From the NCBI GenBank assembly GCA_021234155.1, contig JAJEKV010000289.1, positions 124,001 through 188,000 of the forward strand: 64,000 nucleotides of DNA, in the 5' to 3' direction. A model generated the notes under the pieces. That model did not search any database. It was given only the letters and a program-made list of their open reading frames with translations, and was not told the DNA's origin. The stretch is from Isoetes taiwanensis (taxonomy: Eukaryota > Streptophyta > Lycopodiopsida > Isoetales > Isoetaceae). Each line of letters begins with the position of its first letter. Within the stretch, counting starts at the first letter, position 1. Below, one piece after another: positions 28,833 to 40,034 of this stretch. The position numbers were made by a program, and so were the translations under genes.

Positions 28833-29505
28833 TCCCAATATGAATATTCAAAAAATCCACGTCAGACTTTTGCTCTAGCCAATAGGAGTTTAGACTCTTT
28901 GTTTCTAATGCATAATACGTGGCAAAAGTTTTCTTTAGCTCTTGTGAGTTACATCCACATGGCATAATTTGTATGGTTACATCCTCTAATACCAAATTAA
29001 TGTTTTGGTTATTGGGCCGTAATCTTGTTCAATATCTTCTTCAAAGATAGTGTTTGGTTTATCGAAATATTTTATCGAAAGTAGGGCTAGGCCCATTAAA
29101 AATTTTAGGCGCCAATTGTATTCAGGGTTTAGGGTTACGTCCACCTTGGCTATCAGCATCTCTCGCCATTTTTCCAAATCCCGGTACTTGCTAATGATTT
29201 CTTGATCAATCCGTAATGTGGGGCGATTTCACTTACTGGCGATTTCAACATTCCAATTGATCCGGTACTTGCTCATGTTTTCTTGATCAATCGAATGCAT
29301 ATGCCATTCATTTTTTACTTCTATTAATCAATTCATTTTGTTTTTCAGATCATGTCCATGCTCAGGTCAGAGACAAAAACAGTTATATTAAGAAACACAA
29401 AAGACTCTAGTGGAGAATGGATCGATTTGGTTGTTTCTGTTGGTTCATGGATTACCATGCAACCTAAAACTTCAGGTGAGCATGGAGTACCAAGAGCCAG
29501 ATTAA

Positions 29506-30600
29506 ATGATCTCAATGCCCATTGGAAAGGCCGCGGTCAAAAAAGTTTATTTATGGGCCGGAGGCATGACAGTCATGGAGATCCTTGTGGAGCACGTTTA
29601 TGACGCTAAGGCTATGGCAAAGGAAAAAATATCTGAAAGACCTTCATTTCGTCCCCTTGAAGTAAATTATTTATGCTCTTCTGATTTTATTGACACTGTT
29701 TCTGCGAAAAGTATAACAAGTGTGCTTCAAGTATATCATTCTGAAATAGGGAAGGCAATATTTGAAGATTATACGTTTTCAGAGTTGCGAGAAAAAGGCA
29801 TTTGGTTCTATAGGTATCATTATACCATATCAGCAAGGGGTGTTGGTAAACTAATTGAAGTTGATCCCCCTGGCCTTAAGTTAATGGGGGCTGAGTGTAC
29901 AGATGCCAAGCTCTTACTAGCATGCAAAGAACAACTTGGAAGAGAAATTTACAAGACATTGGCAGAAAGAGGAGGCATTAGATGTGCTGGTAAGCTTTTC
30001 CTACCTATAAGTGTGTTCTCTTTCTTATTTCAGAATGAGTCCTCTGTTAGAAGAACGCCCCAAATGTACGTAATCAGTAAACCATCTAGTGAGACATTGG
30101 AAAGTCTAATTTCCAACAGATGGAAGAGAAAGGAACACGTGACTGGCAATGAGATTACTGAATCTGCAATTGCAGATGATACCATTGCTTTTAGGTAAAC
30201 TTTTTTAATTATCATTTGCTGACCTTTGCACGGTAACAGCTCTGACTTTCTTCACAGATATAGAATATCAAAGCAGAATCTTTACTTCAACTATTTTGTG
30301 GAGAGGAGAAGAAGGATTCGAGAGGGAAATCATTGGGTCTGGAAGCCCATAGAGGAACATCGTTCTAAATCTTCTTCAATGGAGCTGACTATTGCATGTG
30401 GAAATTTTGGAGACAAAGTCATTGATGTTGAAGAAGATTGTACTTTGCTGGAGTGCAGAGACCTTTTAAATACATTTAGATTATATGGTGACTTCTGTTT
30501 TCTTCTAAATGGTAAGAAAGTTGGATACCGGCGTGAGTCTTCTACTAAGTGTAAAGATTGTCAAGCTCCAAATAAGTTGAGCATCAAATTGTTAGCTTGA
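29506..30600 (+). CDS. Accessory gene of transposon D, unknown function
   Basis: An open frame runs from about 29506 to the splice donor at 30194/30195 (TTTAG|GTAAAC). It is joined by a 63-bp GT-AG intron (30195-30257) to a last exon ending in TGA at 30598-30600, giving about 343 residues. Visible stretches include YHYTISARGVGKLIEVDPPG, a basic NRWKRKEH segment, and RYRISKQNLYFNYFVERRRR at the exon join. The C-terminal region has CGNFGDKVIDVEEDC and a CKDC pair. An in-frame TAA precedes 29506, so the start is this ATG or an upstream exon (an ATG frame at 29352 ends in a donor-like CAG|GTGAGC). I recognise no family. It lies on the side opposite the putative transposase, with the repeat array between them, so an element-specific DNA-binding role is possible (inference). 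Confidence 0.6.
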
Positions 30601-31549
30601 TAGGAAAATAAAAATATATCTTGGTAATTCAGGTTCAAATCCTGAGATATACAATGTTTATAGTTCTAGATGGTCCATTCTTTTTACAGGTGGCTGTATC
30701 ATAAGTCAGAATGCTTAAAAATCTGATATTGGAAATGCACAACCCCAGGCAATTTCGATTTGATCTGTAGTCTGATCAGGACTCAGTACTGGTCTTTGGA
30801 GTGATCCTTTAGGCGCGGTTGCATTGCTTCACTCTAGAAACAGCCCGACAGCTCTAGATATGGCGCGGAATATGTACCCACTATTGGAACAATGCTATCC
30901 AAGTTGGATCTCATTGCAAACATGCAACTTTTTAGGTCTCAAAAAATGCTGATTTAACTGAAAGTCAATTGGTTTAAGTTAAGACAGGGCATTTTAAGGA
31001 TGATCGAATTGGATTTATCACATGAGGAAGAGATTTGGATTGAACATCATGTATGTTCCTATTTTTTCAAGGCAGATTCTGTATGTAGTATGGCTTTCTA
31101 TAAAGGCTTCGCAGATTAAGACTATAGCACTTTGTGCAACAAACAATTGCTACAATCGGAAATGCCCCCAGTAACATGGAAACATGGATTTTTATAGCAC
31201 TTAATTCAACATGGATTTCTATAACACTTAACTTCAACTTGGAAGGTTGGATTTTAGGGCAGGTACGTGTATTGGTCTTAGGCCGTATGAATCAAGGTAA
31301 CATTTTAGCTCAACTTGGATACATGGATTGTTAGGTCTTATGGATCAATATAACACTTATAAACTTATGAATTAGACGTATATGCATAGAGAAGACCAAA
31401 TTTATGAACATATTTTAAATACCATGCTTTATTGAATGTCTCCTTATAAAAACCTTCTATTGCATTGTTTTTTAGTTAAATATTAACATATACATATGGG
31501 GGTATTGCACTACATGAATAAACTACTGGCACATTCTACTGGCCTACTG

Positions 31550-32340
31550 CTTCACCCTTTGATGTAGCAATGTGTTCACCCTTGTCCAATAAGTGCTTCA
31601 ATGCTAAAAAAAAAAACTTATACTTGTCCACATGTACTTCCAAATGCACATCTACTCCACATGGACTGCTGACATGGCATGCCACATGGACTGCCACATG
31701 GATAGCCACGTGGACTACCGACATGGCATGCCACATGGAGTAGTGACATGCACTGACACTAAGTGCTTCAATGCCACATGGACTAGTGACATGGCATGCC
31801 ACATGGACTAGTGACATGCACTGACATGCACTGCCACTTGGACTGGCACATGATGACTGGCACATACACTACCCAAAAAAAAAAAAAAAACTTATACAAA
31901 AAAAAAACTTATACAAAAACTTATACAAAAATTAATCTACTATTCAAGTTCAAAAATTGCACATATGAATTTTGCTTCACCCTTGTGTATAAGTGCTTCA
32001 CCCTTTGATGTAGCAATGTGTTCACCCTTGTCCAATAAGTGCTTCAATGCTAAAAAAAAACTTATACTTGTCCACATGTACTTCCAAATGCACATGGACT
32101 CCACATGGACTGCTGACATGGCATGCCACATGGACTGCCACATGGACTGCCACGTGGACTACTGACAGGGCATGCCACATGGAGTAGTGACATGCACTGA
32201 CATGGACTAGTGCCACATGGACTAGTGGCATGCCACATGGACTACTGACATGCCACATGGACTAGTGACATGCACTGACATGCACTGCCACTTGGACTGG
32301 CACATGATGACTGGCACATACACTACCAAAAAAAAAAACT
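31550..32340. repeat. Transposon D array of CCACATGGACTAGTGACATG-like repeats
   Basis: Two blocks (31550-31990 and 31997-32340) start with the same sequence (TTCACCCTTTGATGTAGC) and then carry many variants of GACATGGCATGCCACATGGA, CCACATGGACTGCCACATGG and GGACTAGTGACATGCACTG. Internal palindromes include CCATGTGG/CCACATGG pairs, GGCATGCC and ACTAGT. A-rich CTTATAC-AAAAA stretches separate the blocks. Confidence 0.9.
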
Positions 32341-32547
32341 TATACAAAAAAACTTACCACATACACTACCCCCAAAATAAAAGTAGAATATTCTAAGAAT
32401 ATCCTATATAGGTCCTATCGAATAATAATTTATAGCCTACCTTTTGTCTATAGAATCTATATAGGTCCTATCATTTCTGCATGCAAAATTTCGAATAAAT
32501 TGTGAACAGCCGGTTGCATTGCTTCACTCATCCCGACAGCTCTAGAT

Positions 32548-32805
32548 ATGGCGCGGACTAAGATCACCCAGAAGAGGCCAATGGAGGAATCTGTCGGTTC
32601 TTCTCAAAAGCTTCAAAAAATTAGTGCAAGAGCTCGGTTCAGTTGTTCCCAGGTGATGGTTTTGCAAACCGAAGGAGTTTTGGTTTCTGAAAAAGTGCAG
32701 CATTGGGTAGATCGTTCCTGCTTGCATGAGGAACGCCTTCTGAAGATGAAGATTTTAGTTGATGGAGACGGTGCCCTCAAAATCCAGCTCAAGATGCCTG
32801 ACTAA
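32548..32805 (+). CDS. Small basic protein of transposon D (85 aa), possibly DUF8039-related
   Basis: ATG at 32548, TAA at 32803. A basic N-terminus (MARTKITQKRPME) leads to VLQTEGVLVSEKVQHW, CLHEERLLKMKILVDGDG and ALKIQLKMPD. The pattern 'EGxLVxE ... LHEExL ... VDxDgAL' loosely recalls the DUF8039-like exon of transposon R (19024-19254), but the similarity is weak. The 5' flank and start codon region (GGTTGCATTGCTTCACTC ... ATGGCGCGG) is duplicated upstream at 30818-30872, where the frame is not kept. The function is unknown; in this position it may be a second accessory factor. Confidence 0.5.
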   Translation: MARTKITQKRPMEESVGSSQKLQKISARARFSCSQVMVLQTEGVLVSEKVQHWVDRSCLHEERLLKMKILVDGDGALKIQLKMPD

Positions 32806-33793
32806 AGTGATCTGCAGTTTATCTTTTGCTCTTTATCTTCATTGTAGTATCTGCAGTATGCTTTTTCTTTTGCTCTTTATCTTCATTGTAGTATCTGCAG
32901 TATGCTTTTTATCTTATGCAGTATATTATACTTTATGCTTTTTAGTTTTTCGGCTACATCACAGGGTTGTGAACATATGTACTGGACATTTTGATATAAC
33001 ATAATATAACTGCCTTTTTTTGCTATGTGAAAACAAGTTGGCATTTTTGTAATGTGTAAACAAATGTGTAAACAAATGTGTAATTTATAACTGTCTTTTT
33101 TTGCTATGTGTAAACAAGTTGAATGATCCTAAGTGAACTGATGCCCTTTGCTCTGTTCCATAAGCTCTTGTTGAGGAAGCTCTTTGTGCCTCATATTTAG
33201 GGTCCTCTTTCAATTGTTTCCAGCAGAATTTAGTTTTTCCTCAGTCAAACAGTTGATGCAAGTCTTCACATCTTCACAAGTAACCAATGTCTTCAAACAG
33301 TAACCAATGTCTTCACATCTTACAACACATGAAAGGCCAATTGTATGTAAATTTCATCGAATCCTCAAATGCAAGTTAATCTGGTAGAGGAACAGAAAGC
33401 AAGAGGAACAACATCATTTGCCATTTCACTTTAGAGAGAAGATACTTTGAAGAAAAATACCTTGTGCCAGGCTGTTGGATCCAGATCTGATACCGTATCT
33501 TGGGCAAGGTGTCTGAGGATAATCGCTAGGCATATTATTCAAAACATAACATGCATTTAAAACACAGAACCTTGCCTTATTTCTACCAGAGAATTGAATC
33601 TTGCATCTTTTACAAACATGGCCACTTATAATATGCAAGGCCGCTGCAGGTCTGAAATAAGGCACACTGCCACAGAAGATAATATGCATGCCTTCTAGTA
33701 GCATGCATGCATTGGGATTAGCATCCTAAACCCTGTCGTATAATAAACTAGCATTAGCATTCAGGGACTAGCATAATGATGAAGACACTAGCA

Positions 33794-36447
33794 TCATGAA
33801 CACAAACTGTTTGCTCGAGGATGTTGCACATTCTGTATGTAATAAAGATTATAAACAATACCTTCTCCCACACCTTCGCCTCTTTTCTCTCCACTCGCGT
33901 GATTTGTTACTTGCATCGAAGTTTTTCCAAGCATCTTGCTTTTCGCTTTTTTGCAACTTCTCGCCATGGCAATATGAACCGCACGGGAAGCTCTTCTTGC
34001 CATGTTTTGCTCATGGCGAGTAAGTACTTTTCTGTAAAACCATTGGCCCATTTGTATGAGCGGGTTTGCTTTATCATTTCCATGACATCCACCACGTTGG
34101 GTCTTCCTATTGAAAGCCATTTTTGCCTGCTTATGGGATTTTTCCATCCCTTGAGTGTTCCAAATGGCAAGGCTGCCATATTTATCTGCGAACCAGGGAG
34201 CATGTGCATATATTATATGGATGTAATGTGTAACTTCACACTCTCCCCATGCTCTTATGTATGCTTCAGCAAAGCTACTTACGACCACACGAAATGTTTG
34301 CTTATCTGCATCACTGAAATATGGTTTTTGTAAAAGTGCATTAAGATCAGACATTGCATTCCAAGCATGTAACTTCCTTGCTTCCGCATGCAATCCATCA
34401 GTCCTATCCCTTTCAGCCTCGACTAACATCTTCCCAAATCCAAACATCCCTTTACTCACACTATGCACATTGTTTAAAAAACACTTCGCTTTGTCACCGC
34501 CAATAGAAACTTTTGCTGGAACAGAGCTTCTACCATTGGATCGCTTCGTATCCTTCTCCAATTTCATGCAGCCACCATGCAATCCAGCATCAGAAAGAAC
34601 CTTTTCCACACGCGCTATACCTTCCAACTGCTCCTTCTCATTTCTTATATTCCACACAAAACATTCAGAATGCCAAATCATCCTCTCAACAATTCGAACC
34701 AAGGCATGTAATGTACAAATACGAACTTGTTCTAAAGGAATAGGTAAAATTGGCTGAAATAATTTATCCTTTCTATCACGATTTGGTGGAGCATTTTGGT
34801 TACATGACAAAGTGCTCCTGGATGGTCCTCCCTTCACTTTCAAAGTATGACAACAATAAGTACAATTCTTTGTAGTTTTTGCACCCGAGGAGCTGATGTT
34901 GTACATACATTTTTCTGTCTTTAGATCAGATGCCAAGTGAAAGTTAACTACAAATGCACCATAACCCTCAACATGTAACTTCTCACCGCTGTTGTACATG
35001 CCTATGAGCTTGGGAATATCAGTCTGGTCAAAAACCCACTTTAATACTTCGTAATTTTCCTTCTTTACTTGAAACATTCCTAACCACCATGTATAATCTT
35101 CCGATTGAACAGAAAACCATTCCGGATCTCTCTCCTTTTTCTTCAATTGCCTCTGTTCATCATAAAGGGCTGAAAGTGCTTTGTTCATGAGCGTTAAAGA
35201 TACTCTCTCAAATTTTTTCTTGCTTGTGAGCTCCATTTCATCAAGTTTTAGGCAGATCTCTAGCTTTCTCCCAACGTCACTTTCTCTCAAGTTGTAATAA
35301 ACAACCATAAATTTTAGAACCTTCTCTAAATCAAACCAGACATTATTACTTGCATTTAGCCCTATTATATCAGCATCATCTGATCACTTACCCTTTGAAG
35401 ATTTTGAAATAATGCTTGGAGTACCCGACTCTAGAGAGTGCATGCTGCCCAAAATCTCATTAACTGATACATTCTTTCTTGCCCTTATCTTCTCCATGTA
35501 GTAAGGTCTTGGAATGGTTATTTTCTTTGTGCCTAAAGCCTTTAAGGCATCATAGAATGGTTTAAAGAGGAGTCTATAGCCTTGCTGGCTAATTCCAGCA
35601 GAATCACATACACCTTGCACAGCATCAACGTCCACTTTAGCATAAATTTCTCCTATTACCATCTCAATTATGCTCTTTCGCAAGCTCACATTACAGGGCT
35701 GCTTTAGCATTGCAATAATTTCATCATTAGTCACAAATTTCTTCAAAACTTGCCCCACATTTTCCCGTATTATTCCTTTAGTTTTATTTGTATGGAGCAC
35801 TTGGCGCACTGCATAGATTCTCCTCTTAGCAGCTCCACATTTGAAATTGAGTTGCTCAATTGGCTTTAAATGTTTCTTCCTTTCACGAAGGCCAAGTGAA
35901 GTCTTTTTTAGCCTTTTCAATCTAATTTCTAATGAGCAAATCCGCCTCTTATTTTTTTTCTCGAAGGCTCAGATTGTAGGATACAACATTCATTCTCCCC
36001 GTTGTTTGATCACTTAATTCCATCAGAATTTTATCTTGCTCTAACCGCTCAATTCTCTTTTGTAAGTGGCTAACTTTACTATGGCTCTCATCCATTTTAC
36101 CTTGTAAAGAGAAGATCTCATTTTTGCTTCTCACAGATGCTCAAATTCGATTGTTAAGGTGAAATGTCAATTGTCCATTGTAATGGACCATGCTCTCAAC
36201 ATAACCAAGCAATCCTCCCTTTCCTCCTTCGTGCAAATATAACCAAACCCGAAACCGAATTAAAGTTTGGAGTTCTACCTGTTAGAGGATTACATGGATA
36301 GATCTCTCCCTTACACCATAGATCAGCATTCTTTGCACCGGACATGCGTAGTAAATTTGCATCTACATCCTTAAGCAAGCTACCCCTCCTTTTATTTGTT
36401 GTCTGGGCATACTCATCAGAAGGTAGATTGATCCTAATTTGAGCCAT
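33794..36447 (-). CDS. Putative RNase-H-fold transposase of transposon D
   Basis: Four successive minus-strand open segments (36447-36196, 36134-35949, 35920-35384, 35308-33794) look like exons of one gene of about 800-850 residues; splice sites were not all resolved. The N-terminus has MAQIRINLPSDEYAQTTNKR, then a coiled coil (VSHLQKRIERLEQDKILMEL), then a helical region (LRKSIIEMVIGEIYAKVDVD). The 504-residue last segment has HLASDLKTEKCMYN, a CTYCCHTLK zinc-like cluster, RICTLHALVRIVERMIWH, a GGDKAKCFLNNV stretch, and WNTQGMEKSHKQAKMAF. The D...CxxC...H...E layout resembles inactive or active DDE-type transposases of several eukaryotic groups. I infer transposase from this and from the perfect termini around it; the superfamily is unassigned. 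Confidence 0.6.
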
Positions 36448-36947
36448 AGAAAGGCATACAAAAGAAAAAATCTAAATCTAAAATTGCCCATCTTTTATAA
36501 GCTAGTGAGATCTGCCTCGTATGGGAAGTGTAATTCAAATTCGAATTCAAATGCTAGAATTTGAAATAGAGGCGCCAAGTATACTTATAGTAGCTGCCTT
36601 TGGTTTGAGAAACTGGCATTAAGAAGAGATCGAACAGGAATTATCTCCAGTTCTCGATGGAGAACTCTAACTCCGGTGCAGACGTCAGCATTCCTGCACG
36701 AGCATCTAATAAACCCTCCCTTCGTGCACAAATCTTTTCACACGCACAAAATAGACCTAATAAACCCTCTCTTCGTGCACGAATATTTTCACACGCCCAA
36801 AATAGACCTATACACATGTGAATATCCATTAGATATGGAATTAGATGGTTCAAGATATCTTCTCTCTCTATAATAATGGTTAAGAGAAAATGAGATGATA
36901 TGACGTGGATAAAAAGGAAAAAATATTTTTAGTCTCTCTTAGGAGGT

Positions 36948-36976
36948 CCATATGAGACCCCAAATTTTCTCTAATG
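36948..36976 (-). repeat. Right terminal inverted repeat of transposon D
   Basis: Plus strand ends CCAAATTTTCTCTAATG. It is duplicated at 38328-38356 by the later tandem duplication. Confidence 0.95.
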
Positions 36977-37186
36977 ATTGTATTGAACGTATGTGAGAAT
37001 ACAAGATATACAAAGGGCAGGCAATATTAATTGCTCCTGTCACCAACCACTCCTAATTATGCCGCAGCTAATTATGACAAGTGGTGGGCCGTTGCTAGAC
37101 TCTGATAAGGTGCTTAGTGCTGTAAGTGCTATAAGTGCTGTAAGTGCTGATGCAAGATGGTGATCTCGATATCATATATTTCGACA
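36977..37186 (-). repeat. Copia 5' LTR, outer part (duplication unit 1)
   Basis: Starts ATTGTATTGAACG and ends TTCGACA, followed by the target duplication TGATG at 37187-37191. Confidence 0.92.
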
Positions 37187-37724
37187 TGATGGTTGGGCAT
37201 ACGCATGATGATATAGATGCATTCTTTGGAACTTTCTCCACCAAGCTCAAGAGAGAAAACATGACTAGTCTCCCTGAACTAATGGATGTGTCTGAGAGCT
37301 GCATTGACCTCAACCCAATGGCTTTCTTGATGGATGAGGTTGCAGATTGGAAATCATTTGTCGAGGGATACTTGCTAGATGGTAAGGATTAGTTGACAGG
37401 ACACACAAAGCCACTTCAGTTCAAGTTTTGGGTTAGGGATGGAATACCAATCATGCAATATAAGTGGAGACCAGGTGACAAGTTGTGGATGCCTGTACAA
37501 GGAATCGAGTTGTGGCAACGGGGTGCTGCTGGTGAAGTTCTCATTCCTAAAGGGCAGCGAAAACCACTAACTCCCTTCAAGACTGTTAAAGACTCTAGCC
37601 AACTAGTGAAGGGCATCAAGGATTATATAACGCACTGGGATGATGTTCGAAATGGAAAGCACACCTCCACTCTTAAGAAAAATCACATGGACTCCCTAAT
37701 CAAGTACTGGGAGAAAGTTGTGAC
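37187..37724 (+). pseudogene. R transposase middle part (duplication unit 1)
   Basis: The open frame from 37187 carries the third catalytic-type motif VGHTHDDIDAFFGTFSTKLK, then CIDLNPMAFLMDEVADW. It stops at TAG (37390-37392, LLDGKD*) and resumes as GHTKPLQFKFWVRDGIPIMQ. It ends where the tandem duplication joins back to transposon D. The duplicate at 38582 is the one that connects to the rest of the gene. Confidence 0.8.
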
Positions 37725-39117
37725 TGCGTAGTAAATTTGCATCTACATCCTTAAGCAAGCTACCTCTCCTTTTATTTGTTGTCTGGGCATACTCATCAGA
37801 AGGTAGATTGATCCTAATTTGAGCCATAGAAAGGCATACAAAAGAAAAAATCTAAATCTAAAATTGCCCATCTTTTATAAGCTAGTGAGATCTGCTCTGT
37901 GCGGGAAGTGTAATTCAAATTCGAATTCAAATGCTAGAATTTGAAATAGAGGCGCCAAGTATACTTATAGTAGCTGCCTTTGGTTTGAGAAACTGGCATT
38001 AAGAAGAGATCGAACAGGAATTATCTCCAGTTCTCGATGGAGAACTCTAACTCCGGTGCAGACGTCAGCATTCCTGCACGAGCATCTAATAAACCCTCCC
38101 TTCGTGCACAAATCTTTTCACACGCACAAAATAGACCTAATAAACCCTCTCTTCGTGCACGAATATTTTCACACGCCCAAAATAGACCTATACACATGTG
38201 AATATCCATTAGATATGGAATTAGATGGTTCAAGATATCTTCTCTCTCTATAATAATGGTTAAGAGAAAATGAGATGATATGACGTGGATAAAAAGGAAA
38301 AAATATTTTTAGTCTCTCTTAGGAGGTCCATATGAGACCCCAAATTTTCTCTAATGATTGTATTGAACGTATGTGAGAATACAAGATATACAAAGGGCAG
38401 GCAATATTAATTGCTCCCGTCACCAACTACTCCTAATTATGCCGCAGCTAATTATGACAAGTGGTGGGCCGTTGCTAGACTCTGATAAGGTGCTTAGTGC
38501 TGTAAGTGCTATAAGTGCTGTAAGTGCTGCTACATCACGTCTAGCAGCAAGATGGTGATCTCGATATCATATATCTCGACATGATGGTTGGGCATACGCA
38601 TGATGATATAGATGCATTCTTTGGAACTTTCTCCACCAAGCTCAAGAGAGAAAACATGACTAGTCTCCCCGAACTAATGGATGTGTCCGAGCTGCATTGA
38701 CCTCAACCCAATGGCTTTCTTGATGGATGAGGTTGCAGATTGGAAATCATTTGTCGAGGGATACTTGCTAGATGGTAAGGATTAGTTGACAGGACACACA
38801 AAGCCACTTCAGTTCAAGTTTTGGGTTAGGGATGGAATACCAATCATGCAATATAAGTGGAGACCAGGTGACAAGTTGTGGATGCCTGTACAAGGAATCG
38901 AGTTGTGGCAACGGGGTGCTGCTGGTGAAGTTCTCATTCCTAAAGGGCAGCGAAAACCACTAACTCCCTTCAAGACTGTTAAAGACTCTAGCCAACTAGT
39001 GAAGGGCATCAAGGATTATATAACGCACTGGGATGATGTTCGAAATGGAAAGCACATCTCCACTCTTAAGAAAAATCACATGGACTCCCTAATCAAGTAC
39101 TGGGAGAAAGTTGTGAC
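37725..39117. repeat. 1.38-kb tandem duplication, unit 2
   Basis: A second copy of 36345-37724 with few differences. It includes a second right end of D (to 38356), a second LTR end (38357-38581) and a second transposase middle part (38582-39117). Confidence 0.95.
38357..38581 (-). repeat. Copia 5' LTR, outer part (duplication unit 2)
   Basis: 225 bp. With 28719-28803 it gives a full 310-bp LTR matching 23873-24182, followed by TGATG (38582-38586). Confidence 0.92.
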
Positions 39118-39669
39118 ATGCTTAGAAACTGAACAACCATGTGGGAGGGAGCTGAGAGACGGGTTCTTGCCAGAGTCCAGATGGGAGGGTTCTCAAGGAG
39201 CAAGCACGTCTAAGAATGTTCACTTGGGTCCTAACAAAGGTTCCAAGTGGTTTGTGGGAAGTGGTTTGATCTTCCTGAGTGGGATCCCTTTGAGGACATC
39301 AAGGAAGGATACTTTGTGCTAGTAAGGCCTGATGATGAGGATTGTTTAATATGGTTAGGGGTGGCACTCTCTGATGTAACCACCACTATGGCTGATGGAG
39401 AGGAGTTGCGTCCTGGATTCCAAATTCAATATTGGGAGCCCATTAGAAGACACAAGAAGGACAACTTGAAGGAGCAATACACCGACTGCTGGGAGAAGAA
39501 GTGGAGGGCAAATCATGCTGATCCTCAAAGGAGGGAATTGGTGGAGTGTGTGGTATGGTCATATCCAAGTTCTCACATTGCAAAGGACAACACACACAAG
39601 ATCCCAAAAAGGGAGATGGACAAAGCCATGAGCAACCTCCATGCTATATCATTGTATGAGGGTAGATAA
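38582..39669 (+). pseudogene. DUF7869-like transposase of transposon R, 3' part
   Basis: Resumes at VGHTHDDIDAFFG, with a 2-bp deletion near 38688 relative to unit 1 (GTCCGAGCTGC) that shifts frame. A TAG (about 38783-38785) follows LLDGKD. The next frames read FWVRDGIPIMQYKWRPGDK, then VKGIKDYITHWDDVRNG, KNHMDSLIKYWEK and, after another shift near 39240, DIKEGYFVLVRPDDEDCLIW, ELRPGFQIQYWEPI and CVVWSYPSSHIAK, ending in TAG at 39667-39669. This C-terminal region parallels the X protein (VPSTDDDEERPFWIARV, VVKVHWYATK), so both families share a BAH/Tudor-like C-terminal module (my reading, not verified). Several lesions make it a pseudogene. Confidence 0.75.
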
Positions 39670-40034
39670 TATTGAGAAGCTTGAAAACTTTCTCAACTAG
39701 TGGTTTGTAAAATTTATGAGGAAAACAAGTTACCCAATTCTTTGTGTGCGATGTGTAATTCTATTCAAGCAATCAATTCAGAAATTTTTTTTCTATAGTA
39801 TGAGTCCCATTTTCAGTCCGAGTCCCAAAATTCGAGATTTGACCCACTTTAATTAAATGCGACTTATTATTATATGATGCATATAAATCCAATGCATGAG
39901 TATAAAGAACAAAGCTATTTACTTTCACAAATTAGCAGATGGAACATGATACTCATATCTTGAGTTAGGCTTTCATCTCATCATCTACACATTGAAACAA
40001 GTAGATGGGATGGAACACCAACACATGAAAGATT
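39670..40034. other. No gene; 3' flank of R transposase
   Basis: AT-rich. No element terminus for R was identified here. AGTCCCATTTTCAGTCCGAGTCCC at about 39802 contains a short internal repeat. Confidence 0.4.

Larger units (their letters stand above)
28804..36976. mobile_element. 8.17-kb DNA transposon D inserted in the Copia 5' LTR
   Basis: Perfect 29-bp terminal inverted repeats start CATTAGAGAAAATTTGGGG. The flanks AAATTGGA and ATTGTATTG join to the uninterrupted sequence seen in the other LTR (AAATTGGAATTGTATTG), so no target duplication is visible. It carries a plus-strand gene (29506-30600), a repeat array (31550-32340), a small plus-strand gene (32548-32805) and a long minus-strand gene that looks like a transposase (36447-33794). 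The perfect termini and long open frames indicate a recent insertion. Confidence 0.88.
36345..37724. repeat. 1.38-kb tandem duplication, unit 1
   Basis: Contains the right end of transposon D (to 36976), the outer part of the Copia 5' LTR (36977-37186) and the continuing R transposase (37187-37724). It begins at TGCGTAGTAAATTTGC, which recurs at 37725. Relative to unit 2, its LTR lacks about 15 bp (GTGCTGATGCAAGATGG against a longer stretch with TACATCACGTCTAGCAG). Confidence 0.95.
23873..38581 (-). mobile_element. Ty1/Copia LTR retrotransposon with nested insertions
   Basis: The minus-strand order gag, protease, integrase, RT, RNase H places it in Copia. LTRs are bounded TG...CA on the minus strand, and the 5-bp target duplication TGATG is visible at 23868-23872 and 38582-38586 (also 37187-37191 in the tandem copy). 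The unit without insertions would be about 5.2 kb with 310-bp LTRs. The 5' LTR is split by transposon D, gag is split by a MITE, and the coding frame is broken several times. It interrupts the R transposase exactly between codons for VGFM and VGHTH. Confidence 0.93.
16980..39669. mobile_element. DNA transposon R with DUF7869-like transposase; split by Copia
   Basis: The minimal extent is set by the first TCGAG-type palindrome (about 16995) and the end of the transposase frame (39669). True termini were not found. Its parts are a palindrome array (two blocks), a minus-strand accessory gene (18720-17388), a short plus-strand DUF8039-like exon (19024-19254) and a plus-strand transposase gene (22077-23872 continuing at 38582). 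The Copia element at 23873-38581 and everything inside it arrived later. Grouping these parts into one element is inference, from palindrome distribution and gene order. Confidence 0.6.

Noticed and set aside
29990-30033. Intron in the D accessory gene (GTAAGC...TTTCAG)
   Set aside because: Splicing it (44 bp) would create an immediate stop; the unspliced frame is open.
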